Shown: positions 52,256 through 62,218, numbered from the stretch's first letter. The stretch is DNA of 64,000 nt from Pseudomonadaceae bacterium (GCA_024743435.1 JANSWO010000001.1:372001-436000); one strand, 5' to 3'. The notes: generated from the sequence alone by a model not told the origin. Numbers and translations: made by a program.

Positions 52256-53110
52256 ATGCAATCGCCACTTCCCGCACCTGTCCCTCGTTCGACGCCTGCG
52301 CCGCTTTCCATGTTCGGTGTAGTCGTCGGGTTCGTTGTTTTGCTTTCATTCGGGCAAGCCGCTCAAGCCGCTCAAGCCGCGCAAGCGCAGACAGAAGCTG
52401 CAGCGCAGTGTGGCGATATGCAGGCACTGGTTGCCGAGGAGATTGTTGCCCGAGCGCTCGATCTCACTCGCGGTAAGACCTCTTACACCGAGATGAGCAT
52501 GACCATATCTCGGCCTGCCTGGCAGCGTAGTTCGACGCTTAAAGCCGTCACGCGAGGCCGGGAAGATGCGTTGATCCACTTCACGGCGCCGGCGAAAGAT
52601 GCTGGTAATGGCACGCTCAAGAAAGGCGAGCAGATGTGGACGTTCACGCCTAAGCTGGGGCGCACGATTCGACTGCCATTCTCTCTGATGGCGCAAAGCT
52701 GGGCGGGTTCAGATTTTTCCTACAACGATCTATCTCGCTCAGATCAAATCCTCAATCACTACGATCTGCAGCTGGTGAGCAGCAGTTGCGTTGACGGGCA
52801 TTGGCAACATCTGATCGAGGCCGTGCCGAAGGACGATGCACCGGTGGTATGGGGCAAAGAAACGTGGTTGCTGCGTGATGACGCCGTCATTCTCGAACAG
52901 ACGTTTTTCGATCAGGATCTCGAACCTCTCAAGCGTCTGCAGACACTGGATATCGGCGAGCTCGGTGGCCGAGTCATGCCGATTCGAATGCGCATGGGGC
53001 GCCTCGATACGCCTGATGAGTGGACCGAGCTGGTCTATGAGATGGCGCAATTCGACCAGCAAGTCCCGGATTCAACGTTCACGCTGTTCGCGTTGAAGAA
53101 CGGTGGCTGA
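52256..53110 (+). CDS. LolA-like periplasmic carrier (outer-membrane lipoprotein-sorting family)
   Basis: 284 residues with a signal peptide (FGVVVGFVVLLSFGQAAQA). The mature part matches the LolA-like family found beside FtsX-type exporters: YTEMSMTISRPAWQRSSTLK, ALIHFTAPAKDAGNGTLKKG, MWTFTPKLGRTIRLPFSLM, and the C-terminal RLQTLDIGELGGRVMPIRM. It should ferry a lipid or lipoprotein across the periplasm. A 9-bp repeat (CAAGCCGCT) at 52355-52381 encodes the QAA repeats at the signal-peptide end. First gene of the export operon. Confidence 0.85.
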   Translation: MQSPLPAPVPRSTPAPLSMFGVVVGFVVLLSFGQAAQAAQAAQAQTEAAAQCGDMQALVAEEIVARALDLTRGKTSYTEMSMTISRPAWQRSSTLKAVTRGREDALIHFTAPAKDAGNGTLKKGEQMWTFTPKLGRTIRLPFSLMAQSWAGSDFSYNDLSRSDQILNHYDLQLVSSSCVDGHWQHLIEAVPKDDAPVVWGKETWLLRDDAVILEQTFFDQDLEPLKRLQTLDIGELGGRVMPIRMRMGRLDTPDEWTELVYEMAQFDQQVPDSTFTLFALKNGG

Positions 53111-54365
53111 GCTGGCAGGCGCTGCGGCGGGACCCACCGGCGCTGGCGTACACCTGTTGCCGCGAATCGCCTGGCGCAACCTTTGGCGCAATCGCCGTCG
53201 AACCTGGCTCACTACCGCGAGCATCGCGTTTGCTATCGCGCTCATCGTGTTCTTTATGTCCCTGCAATCTGGATCTTATGAGGACATGATTGATCTCGGC
53301 ACCAGCCTGATCACCGGGCACGCGCAGATCCAGCACCCAAAGACGCTGGATGATCCGGATATCGACCACCGGCTCAGCGCTCGCGCACAGCTTCTGGCGC
53401 GCCTCGATTCGGTCCCCGGCGTTACAGCTGCCCCCAGATTGGTGGTTTTTGCGCTAGCGTCCGTTGATGAGCGTTCGCTCGGCGCCCAGATCATGGGCAT
53501 TGATCCCAAACGGGAGCAGATACTGTCGGTGCTTCCCGAGCGACTCCATGCGGGTCGATACCTGGCTGCTCCGGGCGAAGCGGTGGTGGGTCAGCGCCTG
53601 GCCGACAACCTAGGAGCGATTCTCGGTGCTGAGCTCGTGATTCTTGGCACCGGCGCTGATGGCAGTGTTGCCGCGTTAGTTGTCGAGATTGTTGGGCTAC
53701 TGCGCAGTGGCATCACGGAACTGGACCGGGGATTGGTTCAGTTACATATCGAGGACGTTGAATCAGAGTTTTCGCTGACCGACGCGGCGACTCACATTGC
53801 ATTGAAAGGTGAGTCGCCACCGAATCTTGCAGCGCTGACCACGCAGGTAGCCCCGCTGCTGTCAGAAGATCAGGTGCTGCGCGACTGGCCGCAGCTCATG
53901 CCGGATCTGTTTCAGGGCATCGAGATCGACCGCATCAGCGGCCGAGTGATGTACGTCATCATCCTCGCGATGGTCGCGTTCAGTGTGCTCAACACCTTTG
54001 TGTTGTTGCTGTTCGAGCGGCGTCGAGAATTCGGGGTGCTGCTGGCGCTTGGCATGAAACCCGGCCGCATAATACTCATGGTGCATCTGGAAGCGCTGGC
54101 ACTTTGGATTCTGGGTGCAGGCATCGGGCTCATCGTCGCGCTGGCTGTGATCGCACTTGTCGGTACCACCGGTATCTCGCTGGGTGAGGAGATGCAGGAG
54201 ATGGCCGAACAGATGTACATGCCGAGTCACATGTATCCGGGTATCGATCTGCTGACGCTCACGTTTGCGCCAGTGGTAATGTTTTTTGCCACTCAGTTGG
54301 CGGCGGCGGTTGGCAGCCTTCGACTGCTCCGACTTCGGCCTGTTGACGCGATGAGGCGCAGCTGA
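53103..54365 (+). CDS. ABC transporter permease, FtsX/LolCE-like (1)
   Basis: 420 residues, GTG start overlapping the carrier stop by 8 bases. One N-terminal helix (WLTTASIAFAIALIVFFMSL), a large MacB-like periplasmic domain about 60-270, then three C-terminal helices (VIILAMVAFSVLNTFVLLLF and on). This is the MacB/LolE topology. It moves no substrate through itself but drives extraction or export by mechanotransmission. TGATG overlap with the second permease. Confidence 0.88.
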   Translation: MAELAGAAAGPTGAGVHLLPRIAWRNLWRNRRRTWLTTASIAFAIALIVFFMSLQSGSYEDMIDLGTSLITGHAQIQHPKTLDDPDIDHRLSARAQLLARLDSVPGVTAAPRLVVFALASVDERSLGAQIMGIDPKREQILSVLPERLHAGRYLAAPGEAVVGQRLADNLGAILGAELVILGTGADGSVAALVVEIVGLLRSGITELDRGLVQLHIEDVESEFSLTDAATHIALKGESPPNLAALTTQVAPLLSEDQVLRDWPQLMPDLFQGIEIDRISGRVMYVIILAMVAFSVLNTFVLLLFERRREFGVLLALGMKPGRIILMVHLEALALWILGAGIGLIVALAVIALVGTTGISLGEEMQEMAEQMYMPSHMYPGIDLLTLTFAPVVMFFATQLAAAVGSLRLLRLRPVDAMRRS

Positions 54366-55603
54366 TGGCCAGCCAGACAGTTCGCCTGCCACTGTCGCTG
54401 CTTGCGCGCTTGTCGGTGCGCAATCTGATCCGCAATGCCCGACGAACTGTGCTGCTGCTAGCCTCCGTTGCGGTCGCGGTTGCATCAGTGCTGGTCACCG
54501 CCAGCCTGATTCGCGGTTTCCAGGATGATCTTGCCGATGCGGTCGTGGTGAACCTGACGGGCCATCTGCAGGTGCAGGCGCCTGGCTACCGTGATGATCC
54601 GGGCATCGACCATCGCTTTGAACTCGAGGCAGGTTGGCAGCGCGCGCTCGACGGTCTGCCGGTTGCCGGTTGGGCGTCGCGAATACGCGTGCCAGCGGTA
54701 ATCATGAGTGAGCGGGAAACTCGCGGCATGACCCTGGTCGGTGTGGATGCTCAGGCCGAGACGATCAGCTTCCTTGCTTCCGCCAGCTACCGTGGTGAGC
54801 CACTTGTCGACGTAAACGATCGCCGAGTGATTATTGGCGAAGCGCTTGCGGATAGCCTGAAAACCGATGTTGGCCGGCGTCTGGTGTTGATGGCTCAGGG
54901 GCCGGACGGACGTAGCCGCGAAGCGGGCTTCCGAATCGCAGGTGTGTATGACGCTGACGGTACGGCGTTGGAGAAAAACTTCGTATTCACTGGCCGGACT
55001 CGGCTGCACGAGTTGCTCGAGACAGACGCGATCACCGAGCTATCGGTGCGGCTTGATGATTCCGGCCAGCTGCCGGCCGCGAACGCCGCGCTTGCGAGCG
55101 TCTTTCAACAGCAACGGGTGTTCACCTGGCAGGAACTCGAACCCCAGGCGGCGGCGATGTATGCATACGCAGACCTCGGCATCTTCATCTGGTTTGCAAT
55201 CATGATGGCCGCGCTGATTTTTGGCCTCATCAACACGCTTGTCACCGCGGTAATGGAGCGCGTGCGCGAGCTCGGTATGCTGCGGGCGGTCGGTATGCGG
55301 GCCGCAGCGGTCGTCAGCCAGGTGGTGATCGAGTCTGCGGTTGTGATGTGTCTGGGTGTGGTGTTGGGCGTTCTGATTGCCTCGCTGTTGCTGAATTTCT
55401 GGCTTGTCGACGGTATTGACCTTAGCCAGTGGGCGCAGGGAGCGGAGATGGTTGGCATGCGCTCGCATCTGCAACCCAAGGTGATGTTGTCGGATACCGT
55501 TTTCATCAGCGTGTTGTCGGTTGTGGTTGGTGTTGTTGCCAGCCTGTATCCGGCGCGTCAGGCGGTAAGACGCTCGCCTTTGGAGGCGTTACGTGCGGAC
55601 TGA
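54365..55603 (+). CDS. ABC transporter permease, FtsX/LolCE-like (2)
   Basis: 412 residues with the same topology: N-terminal helix (TVLLLASVAVAVASVLVTAS), periplasmic domain, and three C-terminal helices (LGIFIWFAIMMAALIFGLIN; VIESAVVMCLGVVLGVLIAS; VFISVLSVVVGVVASLYPA). It ends with the conserved ARQAVRRSPLEALR. Forms a heterodimer with the preceding permease (inference from paired genes). The ATPase gene follows after 33 bases. Confidence 0.88.
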   Translation: MASQTVRLPLSLLARLSVRNLIRNARRTVLLLASVAVAVASVLVTASLIRGFQDDLADAVVVNLTGHLQVQAPGYRDDPGIDHRFELEAGWQRALDGLPVAGWASRIRVPAVIMSERETRGMTLVGVDAQAETISFLASASYRGEPLVDVNDRRVIIGEALADSLKTDVGRRLVLMAQGPDGRSREAGFRIAGVYDADGTALEKNFVFTGRTRLHELLETDAITELSVRLDDSGQLPAANAALASVFQQQRVFTWQELEPQAAAMYAYADLGIFIWFAIMMAALIFGLINTLVTAVMERVRELGMLRAVGMRAAAVVSQVVIESAVVMCLGVVLGVLIASLLLNFWLVDGIDLSQWAQGAEMVGMRSHLQPKVMLSDTVFISVLSVVVGVVASLYPARQAVRRSPLEALRAD

Positions 55604-55636
55604 GAAATCGATCGACCAGGGTTGGAAGGAGTGCGC

Positions 55637-56323
55637 ATGAAGAGCGTCATCGACTGTCGTGGTGTGAGTCGAACCTACGCGGACGATGGTGTGCCCGTGC
55701 GAGCGCTGCAGGGTGTGGATTTTCAGGTGGCACCGGGAGAATTTGTCTCGCTGGCTGGTCCCTCAGGGTCGGGCAAGACCACGTTGCTCAATATAATCGG
55801 TGCGCTCGACAAGGCGGATGAAGGCTTGGTGTTTCTGGATGGCGTAGATCTGGCTCCATTGTCGGCCAGTGAGCTGTCGGATCTGCGCTTGCATCGCATC
55901 GGCTTCGTGTTTCAGAGCTACAACCTGATTCCAGTGTTGTCGGCGCGCGAAAACGTCGAGTTCATCATGCAGCTTCAGGGCGTTGCGCCTCGTGAGCGGG
56001 CGGAGCGAGCGCATGATGTGCTCGCCCGGCTCGGCCTGGCAGACATGGCCGATAGACGCCCCGGGGAGTTATCCGGTGGCCAGCAACAACGGGTGGCGAT
56101 CGCTCGCGCAATTGTCACCAACCCGTCTGTCCTGCTGGCGGACGAGCCTAGTGCGAACCTTGATTCAGCGACCACGGAGGAGTTGCTGAATCTGCTGCGA
56201 AGGCTGAATGAAGATCAGGGCGTCACGATTGTGACGGCCACGCACGATCCGCTGGTCATGTCCTACGCGCGCCGTCGAGTGCAACTGAAAGATGGCGCGA
56301 TCGTGCACGACGAATCTGTCTGA
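55637..56323 (+). CDS. ABC transporter ATP-binding protein, LolD/MacB-like
   Basis: 228 residues from the ATG at 55637 with AAGGAG six bases upstream; an in-frame TTG at 55622 lacks a site. Walker A GPSGSGKTTLLN, Q-loop FVFQSYNLIPVLSARENV, signature LSGGQQQRVAIARA, Walker B VLLADEPSANLD, and H-loop TATHD are all intact. It powers the two permeases. The stop lies one base before the ATG of the outer-membrane gene. Confidence 0.93.
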   Translation: MKSVIDCRGVSRTYADDGVPVRALQGVDFQVAPGEFVSLAGPSGSGKTTLLNIIGALDKADEGLVFLDGVDLAPLSASELSDLRLHRIGFVFQSYNLIPVLSARENVEFIMQLQGVAPRERAERAHDVLARLGLADMADRRPGELSGGQQQRVAIARAIVTNPSVLLADEPSANLDSATTEELLNLLRRLNEDQGVTIVTATHDPLVMSYARRRVQLKDGAIVHDESV

Positions 56324-56324
56324 T

Positions 56325-57641
56325 ATGGCCCTCTCATTGATGAGGTCGATGCGTCCAATTCTCCTGCTAGCGCTGGCCAGCGCTGCCTGTATGGCAGGTA
56401 TCGCTAGTGCGGATATGGACGTTGAGCTTGACGCTCGGGTCAAGTTGTTCGGCATCGGTGTTGCTTTGCCGTCCGACGATCTCCAGCGTGCAGCCACGGG
56501 AACGCCCGCGTACGACGGCAGCGCCGATCTGCGTTCTATGTTGCGAGTTGAATCGAGCCGGTCAGCAGGGTTGTTAACCCTCGATGTTGATCACTCGCTG
56601 ACCTGGCTCGGTGGCGACTCACTGGGCTTTGCTGCGCTGAATCCATTGGATCAGGTGGTGACGAACGACGATCGGCGCGCGTTCGATTTGACCTTCCGCA
56701 TCGACGACGGTGATCGCCACCAGGCAATTCACCGTCTGGATCGCGCCTCAATCGGGCTGCGCCGCGACAACTGGGGGCTCACGCTCGGGCGTCAGGCGCT
56801 ATCGATGGGTAGCGGTATTGTTTTTCAGCCTCTGGATCTATTCAGTCCGTTCGCCCCCACCGCGGTCGATCGGGACTACAAGAACGGCGATGACCTGCTC
56901 CTGTTTGAGCGGCTGTTCGCAAGCGGCAGCGACCTTACGTTGCTTGCCGTCGCGCGGCGTGATGCGGCGGGTGACCTCGCGGCCCGCGCATCCAGTATGG
57001 CGGGACGTTGGCGAGGCTTCGTCGGCACCGCTGAGGTTGAGTTGATTGCGGGTCGGCATACCGGTGAGGCGGTGGCAGGTGGCTCAATCAGGATGCCTTT
57101 TGGCGGTGCGTTGGCTCGTATGGATGTTCTGGTGACCCGGCTGGGTGATACCGCTGCCGGATTTGCGGTGGCCGACGCCGGTGAGCTCGTCGTTACTGGC
57201 CTGATTAACCTCGACTACAGCTTTGAATTCTCCCAGCGCAGCGTTTACGTGTTTGCGGAGCTGTTTTACAACGGCTTTGGCGTCGCTGAGTTCCCGGCAA
57301 ATCTGGCGTCCTCTGCCAACGAGTTACCCGCTTCGCTGCAGCGTCGATTGGCATCAGGCGAACTGTTCACGCTAATGCGCCGTTACTCGGCTCTGGGTGG
57401 ACAGATGCAGGTGCATCCGCTCGCGAATGCCAGCGTGACGCTACTGAGTAACCTCGGTGATCAAAGCTCGCTGCTGAGTGCATCGCTCACGTTTGAACCA
57501 TCGGATAATCAACGCTTGCAAGCAGGGCTCGTTTATCCGCTCGGTGGGCGGGGTGACGAATACGGTCGCATCGATGTGTTGCCCGGCCTTTCGCAAGGTG
57601 GTGGTCGCCAGCTTTTCGCCCGCTGGGTGTACTATTTCTAG
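56325..57641 (+). CDS. Outer-membrane beta-barrel partner of the export system
   Basis: About 438 residues if started at the ATG at 56325; ATGs at 56340 and 56349 are also possible. Signal peptide near PILLLALASAACMAGIASA. The rest alternates beta-strands with short turns (LTLGRQALSMGSGIVFQPLD, SVYVFAELFYNGFGVAEF, LQAGLVYPLGGRGDEYG). It ends in WVYYF, the aromatic end recognised by the BAM machinery. As the last gene of the operon it probably receives or exports what the LolA-like carrier brings. No family name recognised. Confidence 0.75.
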   Translation: MALSLMRSMRPILLLALASAACMAGIASADMDVELDARVKLFGIGVALPSDDLQRAATGTPAYDGSADLRSMLRVESSRSAGLLTLDVDHSLTWLGGDSLGFAALNPLDQVVTNDDRRAFDLTFRIDDGDRHQAIHRLDRASIGLRRDNWGLTLGRQALSMGSGIVFQPLDLFSPFAPTAVDRDYKNGDDLLLFERLFASGSDLTLLAVARRDAAGDLAARASSMAGRWRGFVGTAEVELIAGRHTGEAVAGGSIRMPFGGALARMDVLVTRLGDTAAGFAVADAGELVVTGLINLDYSFEFSQRSVYVFAELFYNGFGVAEFPANLASSANELPASLQRRLASGELFTLMRRYSALGGQMQVHPLANASVTLLSNLGDQSSLLSASLTFEPSDNQRLQAGLVYPLGGRGDEYGRIDVLPGLSQGGGRQLFARWVYYF

Positions 57642-57687
57642 CGCTGGGTATGCGTAAACTCGCGCCTGCGAACTGGGTCAGAAAGAA

Positions 57688-59145
57688 GTGAGTGTCATGA
57701 GAAAAGGGCTAATGTTGCTGGCGGCGATTGCGATTGTCGCCGTAGTGGTCATCCTCATTCGTACGGGTGCGGGCGCAGCACCGGATGCGTCTGCTGAAGC
57801 GGTAACTCATTCGGTAGATGAGGCGCAGGCCGCTCGCCGGCTTGCCGAATCTATTCGCATGCGCACCATTTCGCCGGGTGTTGTCGGTTTCGACCCTGAG
57901 CACATGCTGGCTTTCCGTGACTGGCTCGCCCGCAGCTATCCACTTCTCCATAGCCGCGCCACGCGCACGCTCGTGGGCGAGTACAGCCTGTTGTTCGAGC
58001 TGCCAGGTGAGGATCTCAGCTTGAAACCGGCGTTACTCGCCGCGCATTTCGATGTGGTGCCGGTTGTGCCAGGTACTGAAGGCGACTGGGAGCAACCTCC
58101 CTACTCAGGGGCCCAGGTTGATGGGTTTGTCTGGGGGCGCGGCGCGATTGACGACAAGGGCTCGCTGGTTGCGATCATGGAAGCGGTTGAGAGCCAGCTT
58201 GCCGCAGGCTACACCCCGCCGCGTACGCTCTACTTCGCCTTTGGCCACGATGAGGAAATCGGTGGCGCTGATGGCGCCATGCAGATGGCGGCCAAACTGG
58301 CTGCAGATGGTGTCGAGCTAGCCTGGGTGCTCGACGAAGGTGGGGTCATCGGGATAGATGTGCTCGCCGGGGTAAGCACGCCGATAGCAACGGTTGGGAT
58401 TGCAGAGAAAGGCTCCGTGAGTCTGGAGATTGTTGCCAGCGCGGCGGGTGGGCATTCGTCGATGCCGCCCCGCGACTCCGCGATTGCGGTGCTCGCTGGC
58501 GCTATCAGCACGGTGAACAATGCGCCCGTACCGGCCGCCGTTGACGGGGTGACGGCCAACTTTCTTGATGCGATCGCGCCGATTCTACCCTTTAGCCAGC
58601 GCCTCGCTGTGCGCAATCGCTGGCTCCTGGAAGGCGTATTGATTGACCAGTTGAGCAAAGCACCGGCTGCCAACGCCATGCTTCGAACAACCACCGCACC
58701 GACCATGATTAACGCTGGTGTCAAAGAAAACGTGTTGCCAAGCACGGCTCGAGCGGTCGTGAATTTCCGAGTGCATCCTCGAGACACTCCGGACAGCATC
58801 GAGCGTTACGTGAGCAATCGAATCGCCAGTGACAGGGTCTCGGTTGCCAAACTGGATGAAGGCCGAGAGGCCTCCGTCGTATCGCCGGTAGACGGCGAGG
58901 CGTATGCGTTGATCGAGCAAACGATCAACCGGGTTTTCCCCGAAGTTGTGGTAGCGCCTTATCTGGTTGTGGGCGGTACTGACGCCCGGCACTACGATAG
59001 CCTCACCGACAATGTCTATCGGTTCATCCCTGTGCCGATGGATGATTCAGACCGAGCGCGCTTCCACGGCACCAACGAGCGAATCGCTGTTTCTGACCTC
59101 GTCAGAGCCGTGATCTTCTATCAGGATCTGCTGCTGAACCTGTAG
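57688..59145 (+). CDS. M20-family metallopeptidase with N-terminal anchor
   Basis: 485 residues from the GTG at 57688; an ATG three codons later (57697) is an equal choice. A hydrophobic N-terminus (LMLLAAIAIVAVVVILIR) is a signal anchor, so the catalytic domain is periplasmic. M20 metal ligands are visible: LAAHFDVVP (His, Asp), the WGRGAIDDKG Asp, GHDEEIGG (Glu pair), and the C-terminal GGTDARHYD His. Overall it resembles Gly-X carboxypeptidase/CPS1-type enzymes. The substrate is a peptide or N-acyl amino acid. Separate from the upstream export operon. Confidence 0.87.
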   Translation: MSVMRKGLMLLAAIAIVAVVVILIRTGAGAAPDASAEAVTHSVDEAQAARRLAESIRMRTISPGVVGFDPEHMLAFRDWLARSYPLLHSRATRTLVGEYSLLFELPGEDLSLKPALLAAHFDVVPVVPGTEGDWEQPPYSGAQVDGFVWGRGAIDDKGSLVAIMEAVESQLAAGYTPPRTLYFAFGHDEEIGGADGAMQMAAKLAADGVELAWVLDEGGVIGIDVLAGVSTPIATVGIAEKGSVSLEIVASAAGGHSSMPPRDSAIAVLAGAISTVNNAPVPAAVDGVTANFLDAIAPILPFSQRLAVRNRWLLEGVLIDQLSKAPAANAMLRTTTAPTMINAGVKENVLPSTARAVVNFRVHPRDTPDSIERYVSNRIASDRVSVAKLDEGREASVVSPVDGEAYALIEQTINRVFPEVVVAPYLVVGGTDARHYDSLTDNVYRFIPVPMDDSDRARFHGTNERIAVSDLVRAVIFYQDLLLNL

Positions 59146-59178
59146 CTGCGCAGTCAGTCAGATCCTGCCAAGGCGCTG

Positions 59179-60447
59179 CTATCCCTGCTTCCAGGTGTTC
59201 TCTTCGGTGAGCCGAGGCCAAACACCGCGCCTCGTTGGCTCGTCCGCTGGATGTTTGCCGATTTCCATACGAGCAACGGTGCGACGGTGAACTTCATCCG
59301 GTCCGTCCGCCAGCCGTAGGGTTCGCATTGATGCGTACATCTTGGCTAGAGGAAAGACCTGGGACACGCCGGCGCCGCCGTGCATCTGGATCGCATCGTC
59401 GATGATCTGAGCGGCGATGTTTGGCACGGCGACTTTAATCTGTGCGATCTCGCTGCGCGCAATCTTGTTGCCAACCGTGTCCATCATGTACGCGGCCTTC
59501 AGTGTCAGAAGGCGGCCCATTTCCAGGTTGATTCGGGCATCGGCGATTTTGTCGTAGTTACCGCCCAACTCGATGATTGGCTTGCCGAATGCTTCCCGCG
59601 CGCTGGCGCGCTTGCACATGAGTTCGATGGCGCGTTCAGCCACACCAATCGAGCGCATGCAGTGGTGAATTCGGCCTGGCCCGAGGCGGCCCTGAGCGAT
59701 CTCGAACCCGCGGCCTGATCCGAGAATGATGCTGTCCTTAGGCACGCGAACATTGGTGAAACGCACATGGCCGTGACCGTGTGGCGCATCGTCATAACCG
59801 AAGACATGCATCATCTTGAGGATCTCAACACCCTCGGTATCCACCGGGACGAGAATCTGGGACTGGCGTGAGTGCCGTGGTGCATCGGGTTCTGTCACGC
59901 ACATGACGATCATCACTTTGCAGCGCGGGTCACCGATGCCGGACGTCCACCATTTCTCGCCATTCAACACCCACTCATCGCCATCGAGCACGGCTTCGCA
60001 GCTGATGTTCGTGGCGTCGCTCGAGGCGACCAGCGGCTCGGTCATCGCGAAGGCGGACCGAATAGAGCCGTCGAGTAGAGGCTGCAACCAGCGTTCCTTC
60101 TGCTCTTCGCTGCCGTAGCGCTCGATAACTTCCATGTTGCCGGTATCGGGTGCCGCGCAGTTCATGGCTTCGCTCGACAGGGGATAGCGCCCCAGGATTT
60201 CGGCGATGTGTGCGTAGTCGACGTTGTTGAGGCCGGCGCCGCGCTCTGACTCCGGCAGGAAGAAGTTCCACAGGCCGCGTGCCTTGGCGGCATCTTTCAT
60301 GTCCTCCATGGCCTGGGTATCGGTCCAGCGGCCGCCAGCGTCCACTTGCTCAGCGTAGGCCTGCTCGTTCGGTACTACCCACTCCTGAATGTAGCTGTTG
60401 ATGTCGTCAATGAGTGGTTTGACGCGATCCGAAATACCCAGATCCAT
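59179..60447 (-). CDS. Acyl-CoA dehydrogenase
   Basis: 422 residues. FAD-dependent family marks: [40 protein letters not shown], the [20 protein letters not shown] helix, and the [20 protein letters not shown] then [20 protein letters not shown] ending. It desaturates an acyl-CoA at the alpha-beta bond in the cytoplasm. This subgroup often accompanies APH-type kinases of the ACAD10/11 branch, two of which lie elsewhere in the window. Stop converges on the M20 gene. Confidence 0.92.
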   Translation of the reverse strand: MDLGISDRVKPLIDDINSYIQEWVVPNEQAYAEQVDAGGRWTDTQAMEDMKDAAKARGLWNFFLPESERGAGLNNVDYAHIAEILGRYPLSSEAMNCAAPDTGNMEVIERYGSEEQKERWLQPLLDGSIRSAFAMTEPLVASSDATNISCEAVLDGDEWVLNGEKWWTSGIGDPRCKVMIVMCVTEPDAPRHSRQSQILVPVDTEGVEILKMMHVFGYDDAPHGHGHVRFTNVRVPKDSIILGSGRGFEIAQGRLGPGRIHHCMRSIGVAERAIELMCKRASAREAFGKPIIELGGNYDKIADARINLEMGRLLTLKAAYMMDTVGNKIARSEIAQIKVAVPNIAAQIIDDAIQMHGGAGVSQVFPLAKMYASMRTLRLADGPDEVHRRTVARMEIGKHPADEPTRRGVWPRLTEENTWKQG

Positions 60448-60616
60448 AGAATTCTCCCCAATGTGGTCAAAGATGAAGCGAAACGTGGTGTGATAACGGT
60501 CTGCCCGAGTCTAAACCGCCTCACTTTGTTAATCCCATCGGGGTAATCCCGTACAGGCGAATCACCGGCGAAGGGTAGAGCGCGCGCTTAACTCACAATT
60601 CAGGAGCAAATCTACG

Positions 60617-61288
60617 ATGTATGGCCAGGTCACGAATGAGCTGATCGATCAATGTTTTGATGATGGTGCGGAGCATGTGGTTGCGTTGATGCGACATTCC
60701 GCGCGCACCTATGAGCCTGGTTTGCATGACCTCGAGAATCAGCTCACCGAAGAAGGCCGCCAGTATGCAAGCGAGTTTGGCAAACGCCTGTCCCGGCCAC
60801 TGCATGTTCGAGGTTACTCCTCGCCCGTAAAACGCTGTGTCGATACGTCGGAGCTGATTCTTTCGGCGCATGAAGCCGCCGGCGGAGATCGTTCGCGCTC
60901 GCGCCCGATTGAAGCGCTAGGGCCGTTCTACGCTTTGGATGAAGTGCGGATGTGGAAGGGCATGCAGATTGCGGGTGGACTGGTCGCCTACGTTCGACAA
61001 TGGATCAACGGCGAGCTGCCTGCCGGGGCTGTTATGAGCGCCGATCTGGCGGCGCGATTCATTCTCGATGTTATGGCTGATAAGTTTCTGAGCAGGAAAT
61101 CGCAAGGATTGCCGCAGCTTGATCTCTGCGTTTCCCATGACATTACTTTGTACATGATGCGTGATCAGCTGTTAGGTCAGGCTCCTGAATCGGCTGAGGT
61201 TAAGTATCTGGATGCGTTGGTGCTGTTTGAGCGCGATGGCCAGCGTTTCATGGCCAGCCATCACGGTGATCCTGTTGCGCTCTCCTAG
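60617..61288 (+). CDS. Histidine phosphatase-family protein
   Basis: 223 residues, AGGAG site before the ATG. Branch-1/2 histidine phosphatase core: VVALMRHSARTYEPG (the RHG motif reads RHS), SSPVKRCVDTSELIL with the second Arg, and the C-terminal DLCVSHDITLYMMRD with the catalytic His. No signal peptide. The substrate cannot be inferred. Divergent from the acyl-CoA dehydrogenase. Confidence 0.75.
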   Translation: MYGQVTNELIDQCFDDGAEHVVALMRHSARTYEPGLHDLENQLTEEGRQYASEFGKRLSRPLHVRGYSSPVKRCVDTSELILSAHEAAGGDRSRSRPIEALGPFYALDEVRMWKGMQIAGGLVAYVRQWINGELPAGAVMSADLAARFILDVMADKFLSRKSQGLPQLDLCVSHDITLYMMRDQLLGQAPESAEVKYLDALVLFERDGQRFMASHHGDPVALS

Positions 61289-61306
61289 CGGGGCGCCATC
61301 GAACCG

Positions 61307-62218
61307 CTAGCGATGCTGTCGGTTCAAGTGCTCCCGGCGAACGCCATCTCTTGGGTTGTCGCCGCGCCAGTGTTTTCCGCGTTGCACCTCGGAGCGCGAT
61401 TCGTCGTTGCGACGGCCCCTTTCAGAAGTGTCGCGTTCCCTGCGCTCTGAGCGCTCGTCGCGACGGTGGTCCCGCCGCTCGTGACGCTCTTCCCGGCGCT
61501 CCGAGCGACGTTCGTGGCGGTCATCGCGACGATCAGATCGACGTTCGTGGCGGTCATCGCGACGGTCAGATCGACGCTCGTGCCGATCCGCTCGGCGGTC
61601 GTGTCGACGCTCGACGCGTTCGTCCCTGCGTAAACCCGGAAGCGGTGCTCGGTAGACCGGTGCTCGGTGAGTCAGGCCACGGCGATGCTGATGGACGCGC
61701 GGTCCTTTATGCCAGCTGCTGTCGTACCAATACAGTCTTGGCGCCAGATAGAGAGCAGGCGTTCGGTGGTGATGCCGATACCCGGAATCGCGCGGCACGA
61801 CGTGCAGAATAATATTGCGTACGGTGGTGTTGGGGCCGATGCGCAGATCCCAATGCCGTGACGGCTTCTGGTGCACATCGATGCGGATTGGTTCGAAACC
61901 GTGGCGTGCACCGCGTTTCCGATACGAGCTGTAGCCGGCGGCAAAATGATATTCCGGCGTGTTTCGTTTGCCAATGCGCAAACCAGTCCAGCTACCGGGG
62001 CCCCAGCTTTTCGCATACACAATGGCATGTGTTATTCGATAGCGGCGAGTATCGATACCGCCGTATGTACCTGCGAGCCGTCGAATGGAGAATCGCCTTT
62101 CACCGTCTGAGTGAATGGGAATATTGATCTCCAGACCCCTGTGTCGATAGTCGGCTTGAGCTGGAGCTGCAAGGCCGGTGATGGCGGTCACCACAACGGC
62201 GATCAGTAAGGTTTTCAT
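61307..62218 (-). CDS. Secreted protein with Arg/Asp-rich repeat tail
   Basis: 303 residues with a signal peptide (LLIAVVVTAITGLAAPAQA) and AGAGGAG site. Residues about 23-150 form a small beta-rich domain (ITHAIVYAKSWGPGSWTGLR, WDLRIGPNTTVRNIILHVVP). Residues about 195-303 are low-complexity, built on HERRSDRRDDR-type 11-residue units with balanced Arg and Asp/Glu. Such tails may bind polyanions or bridge surface polymers. Function unknown. Possible response-regulator sites lie upstream. Confidence 0.7.
   Translation of the reverse strand: MKTLLIAVVVTAITGLAAPAQADYRHRGLEINIPIHSDGERRFSIRRLAGTYGGIDTRRYRITHAIVYAKSWGPGSWTGLRIGKRNTPEYHFAAGYSSYRKRGARHGFEPIRIDVHQKPSRHWDLRIGPNTTVRNIILHVVPRDSGYRHHHRTPALYLAPRLYWYDSSWHKGPRVHQHRRGLTHRAPVYRAPLPGLRRDERVERRHDRRADRHERRSDRRDDRHERRSDRRDDRHERRSERREERHERRDHRRDERSERRERDTSERGRRNDESRSEVQRGKHWRGDNPRDGVRREHLNRQHR
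61507..61605. repeat. 33-bp in-frame tandem repeats inside the Arg-rich gene
   Basis: Units start at 61507, 61540 and 61573; the first two differ by a single base and the third is diverged. Each encodes 11 residues of the Arg/Asp-rich tail. Being a multiple of three, gain or loss of units keeps the frame. Confidence 0.8.

Noticed and set aside
61307-62218. Histone- or protamine-like DNA-binding protein
   Set aside because: A signal peptide and a folded N-terminal domain indicate export; Arg is balanced by Asp and Glu.
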